This document shows, in pieces, positions 32,939 to 39,523 of a DNA stretch of 39,523 nucleotides. Position 1 is the first letter of the stretch. Every line of letters starts with the position of its first letter. Origin of the DNA: Blautia sp. (GTDB taxonomy: Bacteria; Bacillota; Clostridia; Lachnospirales; Lachnospiraceae). The stretch lies in the NCBI GenBank assembly GCA_017515325.1, contig JAFWGA010000002.1, positions 1 to 39,523 on the forward strand. Direction: 5' to 3'. Made by a program: the position numbers and the translations under genes. A model generated the notes under the pieces. It had not been told where the DNA came from. It made no database searches and was given only the letters and a program-made list of their open reading frames with translations.

Positions 32939-34795
32939 TTATGGCTTATGGAAAAAGTCGTAGACCTGTTGGGCGCTCAAGGTGTTCATGGATTCCGTCA
33001 ATGTCAGCTCCTCTACGGAGGCCTCTCGGATATTCTCTATCGATTTAAATTTTCGAAGCAAAGCTTTTCTTCTGGTCTGGCCAATGCCTGGTATATCATC
33101 AAGAACAGAATGTACCTGGCTCTTGCTTCTTAAGGATCGATGAAATTCTATGGCAAAGCGATGCGCTTCGTCCTGGATCCGGGTAATCAGATGAAAGCCC
33201 TCTGAGCTGGTGTCTATCGGGAGCTCCTGATTTCGAAAATATAACCCTCTGGTTCTATGGTGATCATCCTTTACCATACCACACACAGGAATATCAAGCC
33301 CCAGCGTATGTAACACCTCTGTACATATATTGACCTGACCTCTCCCACCGTCCATCAGGATCAGATCCGGCAAACGGGAAAAGCTGTCAAACTCTCCCTT
33401 TCCCTCATGGGTAAAACGCCTGGTTAATACTTCCTGCATGCTGGCATAGTCATTGGGTCCCTCTACCCATTTGATCTTAAATTTCCGATAATCGCTCTGC
33501 TTTGGCTTCCCCTTCTCATATACTACCATAGAACCCACTGACTCATACCCGCTTATATTGGAAATGTCAAAGGCTTCCATCCGGTTTAAGCCTGAAAGCC
33601 CCAGCCATGACTCGATTTCATGAACCGCTCCTATTGTTCGGCCTTCCTCCCGCTTTATTCTCTCTTTGTCTTTGGTAAGTACCATCCTGGCATTTTCCTT
33701 TGCCAGCTCCACCAGCTTTTCCTTCGTCCCTTTCTTGGGTACCCGCAGATATACCCTTTGACCGATCCGGGAGGAAAGCCATTCCTCGATCAGAGCGGCA
33801 TCCTGGATCTCTTCCGGCAGCATGATCTCACGAGGAATATATGGAGTTCCTGCATAAAACTGCCTGACAAAGCTGGAAAGGATATCTGCTGATGCGTCCA
33901 ATACCGATACCCTCAGGAAGAAATGGTCTCTGCCGATAATCTTTCCCTCTCTCATAAAGAAGACCTGGACTACCGCATCCCGTTCCGGCAGATCACTGTC
34001 TTCCTCCTGGGCCATAGCGATGATGTCTCTGTTTTCCTCTCCATAAGCTGTAATTTTCTGTCTCTCCCAAATCCTGCGGATATCCTGGATCATATCCCGG
34101 TACTGTTGGGCCTGTTCGAAGCAGAGCTCTTCGGCAGCCTTCTGCATCTTTTTTTCCAGGTCATGGATGGCTTCTCGAGAATCCCCAGCGAGAAAATGCA
34201 ATACCTTCTCGATATTATTCTGATATTCCTCCTGGGTCTGCCTGCCCTGACAGGGAGCTTCACATTGTCCCAGATGAAAGTAAAGGCAGGGCCGCTCCTT
34301 TCCCTGGTCTTTGGGGAGGGAAAGCGAGCAGCTCCTGACATGATACAGCTTGCGGATCATTTCTATTACGTTATTGACGGATTCCGAACTGGTATAAGGG
34401 CCGAAATATCTTGCCTTGTCTTTCTTCAATTGCCGGGTAAATAAAACACGGGGAAAGGCTTCTCCTACTGTTACTTTAATATAGGGATACGTCTTGTCAT
34501 CCTTCAGAAGCGTATTGTATTTGGGGCGATGCTCCTTGATCAGATTGTTCTCCAGGACAAGGGCTTCCAGCTCAGAGTCTGTGATGATATATTCGAAGCG
34601 ACGGATATGGGTGACCATCTGTTCAATCTTTGGTCCTTTATTTCTGCTGCTCTGAAAATACTGCCGGACACGATTTTTCAGGCTGACTGCCTTTCCGATA
34701 TAGATAATCTCGTCCTTTTCCCCATGCATCAGATAAACACCGGGCTGTCCCGGCAATTTCTTCAGCTCTTCTTCAATATCAAACATGGTATTCAT
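32939..34795 (-). CDS. uvrC: excinuclease ABC subunit C
   Basis: This 618-residue nucleotide-excision-repair nuclease makes the 3' and 5' incisions beside UvrB-bound lesions. The GIY-YIG domain is at the N-terminus ([19 protein letters not shown]), the Cys cluster ([15 protein letters not shown]) near 165-180, the UVR/UvrB-binding segment near 205-235, the RNase-H-like endonuclease in the second half ([18 protein letters not shown]) and a C-terminal helix-hairpin-helix ([15 protein letters not shown]). It lies 35 bases after ftsH. The first ATG has AGGAG very close; the second, 9 bases on, is better spaced. Confidence 0.97.
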   Translation of the reverse strand: MNTMFDIEEELKKLPGQPGVYLMHGEKDEIIYIGKAVSLKNRVRQYFQSSRNKGPKIEQMVTHIRRFEYIITDSELEALVLENNLIKEHRPKYNTLLKDDKTYPYIKVTVGEAFPRVLFTRQLKKDKARYFGPYTSSESVNNVIEMIRKLYHVRSCSLSLPKDQGKERPCLYFHLGQCEAPCQGRQTQEEYQNNIEKVLHFLAGDSREAIHDLEKKMQKAAEELCFEQAQQYRDMIQDIRRIWERQKITAYGEENRDIIAMAQEEDSDLPERDAVVQVFFMREGKIIGRDHFFLRVSVLDASADILSSFVRQFYAGTPYIPREIMLPEEIQDAALIEEWLSSRIGQRVYLRVPKKGTKEKLVELAKENARMVLTKDKERIKREEGRTIGAVHEIESWLGLSGLNRMEAFDISNISGYESVGSMVVYEKGKPKQSDYRKFKIKWVEGPNDYASMQEVLTRRFTHEGKGEFDSFSRLPDLILMDGGRGQVNICTEVLHTLGLDIPVCGMVKDDHHRTRGLYFRNQELPIDTSSEGFHLITRIQDEAHRFAIEFHRSLRSKSQVHSVLDDIPGIGQTRRKALLRKFKSIENIREASVEELTLTESMNTLSAQQVYDFFHKP

Positions 34796-34830
34796 TGACT
34801 CCTGTGGCAGGATAGCCGGACAACTGAAAT

Positions 34831-37038
34831 CTAAGCCGGCTCCTCGCCTGATTGATCTGTGAACGCAGGCTTCTCCTCTGAAGGCTGATCTGTGTCCAGA
34901 GAGTTCTCTTCCGGTGACTGACCTGTGAAGGCAGGCTCCTCCTCTGACGGCCGATCTGTATCACTGTGATTCTCTTCGGGTAACTGACCTGCGAAGGCAG
35001 GCTCCTCCTCTGACGGCCGATCTGTATCCCGGAGTTTCTCTTCAGACGTCTGAGCTTCATCTTTGCCGGATTGGACAAAGTCAAAGTGCTCCTCCGGTTT
35101 GTTTTCCTTCCTGTCCTTAGGGTCAGGAAGCTCATCTATATTTTCGGGAATCTCCAGCCCTTCCTGTACAGCACGGAAAATCTTCATGAATTCCTTCCCT
35201 GTGATCGTTTCCTTGCGGATCAGATAGGCTGCGATCTTGTCCAAGGCCTCCCGATGACTCTCCAGCATGCTCCTGGCCTGATCATAGGAGTGGGACAATA
35301 GCGCCATGACCTCATGGTCAATCTCAGTCGCGGTATCATCCCCACAATTCAGAACAGCACGTCCATTCAGATACTGATCCTCCACGGTAGCTAAACCCAT
35401 CAGTCCGAATTTCTTTGACATACCATATTGGGTGATCATCGCTCTGGCAATTTTGGTTGCCTTTTCAATGTCATTGGCTGCACCGGTCGTCACCGTATCA
35501 AAAACAATCTCCTCTGCCGCACGTCCCCCCAAAAGGCCAACAAGCATTGCCTCCAGCTCAGCCTGGGTATTGAGATACTTCTCCTCCTCAGGAACCTGCA
35601 TCACATAGCCTAAGGCTCCCATGGTTCGGGGGATTATCGTTATTTTCTGAACCGGTTCGGCATCCTTCTGCAAAGCCCCTAAAAGCGCATGTCCTACCTC
35701 ATGATAGGAGACGATTTTCCTTTCCTGCTCGCTGAGAATGCGGTCCTTCTTTTCTTTTCCGACCAGGACGACTTCCACGGCTTCAAACAGATCTTTCTGC
35801 GAGACAGCCTTACGACCATATTTCACGGCCAGAATGGCAGCCTCGTTCACCATATTGGCCAGATCGGAACCGACAGCACCAGATGTGGCCAATGCAATCG
35901 CATCAAAATCTACCGTCTCATCCAGGGCTACGTTCTTTGCATGAACCTTCAGGATATCTATCCTCCCCTTCAGATCAGGACGATCCACAATCACCCGCCG
36001 GTCGAAGCGGCCGGGGCGAAGAAGGGCAGGATCCAGGATTTCCGGACGGTTTGTCGCAGCAAGAATCAAAAGTCCCTTGGAGGTGTCAAAGCCATCCATC
36101 TCGGCCAAAAGCTGGTTCAGGGTCTGCTCCCGCTCATCATTACCTCCGCCGAAGCGAGAATCCCGGCTCTTTCCTATGGCATCAATCTCATCGATAAATA
36201 CTATACAGGGGGCATTTTTTTTGGCCTCTTCAAAGAGATCTCTCACGCGGGATGCGCCGACACCCACAAACATTTCCACAAACTCTGAGCCGGACAGGGA
36301 GAAGAAGGGCACATGGGCTTCTCCTGCCACAGCCTTGGCTAAAAGTGTTTTCCCGGTTCCCGGAGGTCCCACAAGAAGGGCGCCCTTGGGAAGCTTGGCT
36401 CCGATGGAAGAATACTTACCTGGATTGTGCAGAAAATCCACCACCTCCTGCAGAGATTCCTTGGCTTCCTCCTCTCCCGCCACGTCCTGGAAGGTAATAC
36501 CTGTCTCCTTTGTCACATAAGATCTGGCCCTGCTTTTTCCGAATCCCATCACGCCTCCGCCATCTCTCATACGACGCATAAAATACATCAGCATCACAAA
36601 GAGCAGGACTGAGGGAAGAAGAACACTGATCATCATAGACACAAACTCACCCATAGGATCGGGGGGTTCATATTTAAAGGAGATTCCTTTGCCTTCCAGC
36701 CTTTGTGTCAGGGCATTTGCATCCTCAACCTGATTGGCGACAAACTGGATATCCTCCTCCAATACAGACTTTTTCTTTTTTGTGATCGTCAGAACCTCTG
36801 ACTGCAGAGTGACCGATTCCACCTGGCCTTTTTCAACCATGTCGATAAATTTATCATACGTAATCTCGTTCTTATCGGCACGGAAGGAATTGGAAACCAT
36901 ACTGAAAACCGCCAGCGAAACCATCAGACAGACCAGAAAAACCAGGATAGACTGGTGATTTCTGTTTCCGCCGGATCCTTCCGGTTCCTGTCCTCCAGGT
37001 AAGTTACCCCTGGAGTGGTTATCATTGTTATTATCCAT
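34831..37038 (-). CDS. ftsH: ATP-dependent zinc metalloprotease FtsH
   Basis: This 735-residue membrane protease degrades misfolded and regulatory membrane or cytoplasmic proteins. Two helices (about 30-48 and 132-153) flank the extracytoplasmic domain. The AAA domain has Walker A GPPGTGKT (224-231), Walker B IVFIDE (279-284) and the SRH; the peptidase site is HEVGH (446-450; usually HEAGH). The family normally ends soon after the peptidase domain, but here a tail from about 630 is acidic and disordered, with three 22-residue repeats (D-T-D-x-PSEE-x-PAF). A good promoter lies 88 bases upstream. It heads the ftsH-uvrC operon. Confidence 0.96.
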   Translation of the reverse strand: MDNNNDNHSRGNLPGGQEPEGSGGNRNHQSILVFLVCLMVSLAVFSMVSNSFRADKNEITYDKFIDMVEKGQVESVTLQSEVLTITKKKKSVLEEDIQFVANQVEDANALTQRLEGKGISFKYEPPDPMGEFVSMMISVLLPSVLLFVMLMYFMRRMRDGGGVMGFGKSRARSYVTKETGITFQDVAGEEEAKESLQEVVDFLHNPGKYSSIGAKLPKGALLVGPPGTGKTLLAKAVAGEAHVPFFSLSGSEFVEMFVGVGASRVRDLFEEAKKNAPCIVFIDEIDAIGKSRDSRFGGGNDEREQTLNQLLAEMDGFDTSKGLLILAATNRPEILDPALLRPGRFDRRVIVDRPDLKGRIDILKVHAKNVALDETVDFDAIALATSGAVGSDLANMVNEAAILAVKYGRKAVSQKDLFEAVEVVLVGKEKKDRILSEQERKIVSYHEVGHALLGALQKDAEPVQKITIIPRTMGALGYVMQVPEEEKYLNTQAELEAMLVGLLGGRAAEEIVFDTVTTGAANDIEKATKIARAMITQYGMSKKFGLMGLATVEDQYLNGRAVLNCGDDTATEIDHEVMALLSHSYDQARSMLESHREALDKIAAYLIRKETITGKEFMKIFRAVQEGLEIPENIDELPDPKDRKENKPEEHFDFVQSGKDEAQTSEEKLRDTDRPSEEEPAFAGQLPEENHSDTDRPSEEEPAFTGQSPEENSLDTDQPSEEKPAFTDQSGEEPA
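34834..35031 (-). repeat. 66-bp repeats in the ftsH 3' end
   Basis: About three copies encode DTD(R/Q)PSEE(E/K)PAF(A/T)(G/D)Q followed by (L/S)PEEN. The DNA copies are similar enough to have arisen by recent tandem duplication. Confidence 0.8.
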
Positions 37039-37125
37039 ATAAAATCCTTTCTATACGATTGCTATTCTTTTACCGCAGTTTTCCATCTTATCCCTTTGAT
37101 AAAACAGCCAACAGCTCAGCTATAC

Positions 37126-37154
37126 ATTATAAATATTATAAACCGATAAATCAA
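37126..37154 (-). promoter_or_regulatory. ftsH promoter
   Basis: The minus strand reads TTGATT, 17 bases, TATAAT. The divergent 308-base gap (37039-37346) also serves the UPF0371 gene. On that side there are TTGAAA/TTGACT and TATACT elements near 37171-37210, but none at ideal spacing. Confidence 0.7.
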
Positions 37155-37346
37155 CCATTCCAAAAAAAACTTGAAAAAACCTACTCCTCTCTTGACTATT
37201 CGTGTATACTATATCCTCGTAAGAATCGTAACCGATTGCGGCGCACCTCTAAGGCACTGTAATGAAATAACTTAGTTACCCTAACCGAAACGCTTACGAA
37301 GTATGATTCAGTGAAATTCGAAAACCAAAGATCATTGGAGGAACTC

Positions 37347-38828
37347 ATGAAAATCGGATTTGATAATGAGAAGTATTTAAGAACACAATCAGCCCATATA
37401 CGGGAACGTATCGCAAAGTTTGAAAATAAGCTTTATCTTGAATTTGGCGGAAAGCTTTTTGATGACTATCATGCTTCTCGTGTCCTTCCCGGTTTCCAGC
37501 CTGACAGTAAGCTGAAAATGCTGATGCAGCTTTCCGACCAGGCTGAAATCGTCATTGCGATCAGTGCCGCAGATATTGACAAAAACAAGATTCGTGGTGA
37601 TCTCGGCATCACTTATGATGATGATGTTCTCCGACTGATTGATGCTTTCCGAAGCCAAGGCTTATATGTGGGCAGCGTATGCATTACCCGTTTCGCTGAA
37701 CAAGACAGTGCGAAGCATTTTAAAGCTTATCTTGAGAAGCAGGGAATCAGAGTATTCCTGCATTATACCATTCCCTCCTATCCCCATAATATCCCTCTTA
37801 TCGTCAGCGATGAAGGATATGGAAAAAACGAATATATCGAGACGAGCCGTCCTCTTGTCGTGGTCACTGCTCCTGGACCAGGCAGCGGAAAAATGGCCAC
37901 CTGCCTTTCCCAGGTCTATCATGAATACAAACGGGGGATACACGCCGGTTACGCCAAATTCGAGACTTTCCCCATCTGGAATATTCCGCTTAAGCATCCG
38001 GTAAATCTGGCTTATGAAGCTGCCACTGCTGATCTGGACGATGTCAATATGATTGATCCCTTTCATCTGGAAGCCTACAATGAAACCACAGTAAACTATA
38101 ACAGAGATGTGGAGATTTTCCCTGTCCTACAATCTATGTTTGAAAAAATAACCGGCACATGCCCCTATGCGTCTCCTACTGATATGGGCGTCAATATGGC
38201 CGGTTACTGTATTATCGACGATGAAGTCTGCAAAGAGGCCTCTCGTCAGGAGATCATTCGCAGATACTATAACAGCATGGCAGCTGTCGTATCCGGAATC
38301 GGCAGTGAAGAAGAGGTCTTTAAGATCAAGCTTCTGCTAAAACAGGCTCATGTAGAACCCACAGACCGAAAGGTAGTCGTTGCTGCCCTAAATCGGGAAG
38401 AGTCCTCCGGGACTGCCTCTGCCGCCATGGAACTTCCCGATGGCAGGATTGTAACCGGCAAGACCTCTGATCTTCTTGGACCGTCATCCGCCCTTCTGCT
38501 CAATGCTCTGAAGGAACTGGCCGGAATAGATCATAAAATACATGTCATTTCTCCAGAAGCCATCCGGCCAATCCAGGAGCTAAAGGTAAAATATCTGGGA
38601 AGCCAAAACCCCAGACTTCACATGGATGAAACCATGATCGCCCTGTCTATCAGCGCGGCAGAGAATGTTCTTGCCCGTCAAGCCCTTGAGCAGTTGTCAT
38701 CATTGAAAGGCTGTCAGGCTCACACCTCTGTCATGCTATCCCAGGTCGATATCTCTGCCTTCCGCCGTCTTGGCGTCGAACTGACCTGTGAAGCTAAATT
38801 TGAAAGGCAGCGGCTTTATCGTTGGTGA
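37347..38828 (+). CDS. UPF0371/DUF1846 family protein
   Basis: This 493-residue protein matches the UPF0371 family, which is widespread and well conserved in Firmicutes, in length and in blocks such as IGFDNEKYLRTQSAHI, GGKLFDDYHASRVLPGF and VVVTAPGPGSGKMATCLSQ. The last has a P-loop-like glycine cluster. Its biochemical role is not established. The ATG at 37347 with TTGGAGGAA in front is preferred; the frame is open to a GTG 36 bases earlier, which would add residues not typical of the family. It is monocistronic, ended by the terminator at 38885-38928. Confidence 0.93.
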   Translation: MKIGFDNEKYLRTQSAHIRERIAKFENKLYLEFGGKLFDDYHASRVLPGFQPDSKLKMLMQLSDQAEIVIAISAADIDKNKIRGDLGITYDDDVLRLIDAFRSQGLYVGSVCITRFAEQDSAKHFKAYLEKQGIRVFLHYTIPSYPHNIPLIVSDEGYGKNEYIETSRPLVVVTAPGPGSGKMATCLSQVYHEYKRGIHAGYAKFETFPIWNIPLKHPVNLAYEAATADLDDVNMIDPFHLEAYNETTVNYNRDVEIFPVLQSMFEKITGTCPYASPTDMGVNMAGYCIIDDEVCKEASRQEIIRRYYNSMAAVVSGIGSEEEVFKIKLLLKQAHVEPTDRKVVVAALNREESSGTASAAMELPDGRIVTGKTSDLLGPSSALLLNALKELAGIDHKIHVISPEAIRPIQELKVKYLGSQNPRLHMDETMIALSISAAENVLARQALEQLSSLKGCQAHTSVMLSQVDISAFRRLGVELTCEAKFERQRLYRW

Positions 38829-38884
38829 TGGAGGAACCGGGCATCGCCATTGGGAACAGTTTTCTGGGCGAGATGGAGGAAAAA

Positions 38885-38928
38885 AGCACTGTAGTATCCT
38901 GCTTATGCGGTTACTACAGTGCTTTTTT
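38885..38928. terminator. bidirectional intrinsic terminator
   Basis: AGCACTGTAGTA pairs perfectly with TACTACAGTGCT. Six T follow on the plus strand and six A precede it, so it can end both the UPF0371 mRNA and any minus-strand read-through from the tRNA side. Confidence 0.85.
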
Positions 38929-38953
38929 ATGATATGCCATAATAGGAGCCGCG

Positions 38954-38971
38954 TTCCGACTGTAGTCGGAA
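38954..38971. repeat. dispersed hairpin repeat, copy 2
   Basis: TTCCGAC-TGTA-GTCGGAA with the flank AAACTCATAACG, the counterpart of the copy at 22215-22232. Confidence 0.5.
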
Positions 38972-39001
38972 AAACTCATAACGCTGCTCCGGGATATAAA
39001 G

Positions 39002-39027
39002 AAAAAAAGTCCGGATCACTCCGGACT
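39002..39027 (-). terminator. terminator of the rRNA-tRNA operon
   Basis: AGTCCGG pairs with CCGGACT around a 6-base loop. On the minus strand seven T follow. It comes 6 bases after the tRNA-Cys gene and closes the operon. Confidence 0.85.
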
Positions 39028-39033
39028 CTTTAG

Positions 39034-39105
39034 AGGCGCAGACCGGATTTGAACCGGTGCATCAGGGTGTTGCAGACCCACGCCTTACCACTTGGCTACT
39101 GCGCC
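39034..39105 (-). tRNA. tRNA-Cys (GCA)
   Basis: The acceptor stem GGCGCAG/CTGCGCC, T-arm GGTTCAAATCC and anticodon GCA (at 39073-39071) form a complete cloverleaf with discriminator U, as expected for tRNA-Cys. CCA is not encoded. Confidence 0.95.
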
Positions 39106-39110
39106 TCGAG

Positions 39111-39183
39111 CTCCCCCTGTTGGACTCGAACCAACGACACCGCGGTTAACAGCCGCGTGCTCTACCGACTGAGCTAAGGAGGA
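39111..39183 (-). tRNA. tRNA-Asn (GUU)
   Basis: The acceptor stem TCCTCCT/AGGGGGA, D-arm AGCTCAGTCGGTAGAGC, anticodon GTT (39150-39148) and T-arm GTTGGTTCGAGTCCAAC give a complete cloverleaf with discriminator G. It lies 5 bases before tRNA-Cys. CCA is not encoded. Confidence 0.96.
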
Positions 39184-39305
39184 TTAATGTGACAGCCATA
39201 AGTGCTGCCCTCTTCACTGTACCTTCAAAACTGCACACGTGTATATTCCTGAATCATGGCTGGAATTCTTTCCCGGCAGAATCCTCCGCCCGGCAAGCCT
39301 TCCTT

Positions 39306-39523
39306 AAGGTCAAGCCCTCGACCGATTAGTAGCAGTCAGCTCCATACATTGCTGCACTTCCACCCCTGCCCTATCTACCTCATCGTCTTCAAGGGGTCTT
39401 ACTTCTTTCGAATGGGAAATCTCATCTTGAGGGGGGCTTCACGCTTAGATGCCTTCAGCGTTTATCCCTTCCCGGCTTGGCTACCCGGCTATAGATCTGG
39501 CGATCTAACCGGTGCACCAGCGG
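39306..39523 (-). rRNA. 23S ribosomal RNA, 3' end (partial)
   Basis: The minus strand matches the conserved 3' end of bacterial 23S rRNA (CTACTAATCGGTCGAGGGCT then TGACC) and the preceding helices of domain VI, in the Firmicutes form. The gene runs off the right edge. The 122 bases between it and tRNA-Asn contain no 5S gene. Confidence 0.95.

Noticed and set aside
1-39523. Prophage, IS element or CRISPR-Cas system
   Set aside because: No integrase, transposase, phage structural or Cas protein motifs were seen in any intact frame.

Overview
The window looks like chromosomal DNA from a gut or rumen Lachnospiraceae-type Clostridium. The reasons are an FtsH-UvrC operon, a UPF0371 (DUF1846) gene, a split transketolase, strong AGGAGG ribosome binding sites, a giant sortase-anchored surface protein with fibro-slime and SpaA/CnaB domains, an inverted-domain GH3 glycosidase, and the 3' end of a Firmicutes-type 23S rRNA. 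Genus and species cannot be fixed from the sequence alone.

Layout. (1) Positions 1-970 hold no intact long gene: a small membrane-peptide frame broken by a one-base shift at an A6 run, a 36-bp hairpin, a plus-strand terminator, and decayed copies of the 3' end of the next gene. (2) 970-8556 (minus) is a 2528-residue LPATG-anchored surface protein with repeated HxHxDxCY motifs and two tandem-repeat stalks. (3) 8794-18919 is a hexuronide-use locus: an AraC-type regulator diverges from an SDR fructuronate reductase, a GH2 glycosidase, a membrane-tethered GH3 enzyme, a GPH sugar:cation symporter and mannonate dehydratase (UxuA). Together they would import or release hexuronides and turn fructuronate into 2-keto-3-deoxygluconate; uronate isomerase and KDG kinase/aldolase must lie elsewhere. 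(4) 18916-22306 holds Nudix and hotdog thioesterase genes (minus) and the split transketolase (plus). (5) 22326-23606 is guanine deaminase.

(6) 23791-28255 is the most interesting block: a three-gene minus-strand operon of a free-standing NRPS condensation domain, a carrier protein and an acyl-AMP ligase, diverging from a six-helix AIG1/FAR-17a-like membrane protein. It reads as a minimal assembly line that activates a carboxylic (probably fatty) acid, loads it on the carrier and condenses it with an unknown amine or alcohol. (7) 28252-31587 (minus) is an operon of acyl-ACP thioesterase, NudC-type NADH pyrophosphatase, an internally deleted 5'-nucleotidase-like secreted protein and a cinnamoyl/feruloyl-esterase-like hydrolase. 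(8) 31724-32764 has a TTGACA promoter and a strong intrinsic terminator about 1 kb apart on the minus strand, no long ORF, and several hairpins: a candidate large noncoding RNA or a decayed gene. (9) 32939-37038 is ftsH-uvrC (minus), FtsH carrying an unusual repeated acidic tail. (10) 37347-38828 is a UPF0371 protein. (11) The right edge holds tRNA-Cys, tRNA-Asn and the 3' end of a 23S rRNA gene on the minus strand, with no 5S gene between the 23S and the operon's terminator.
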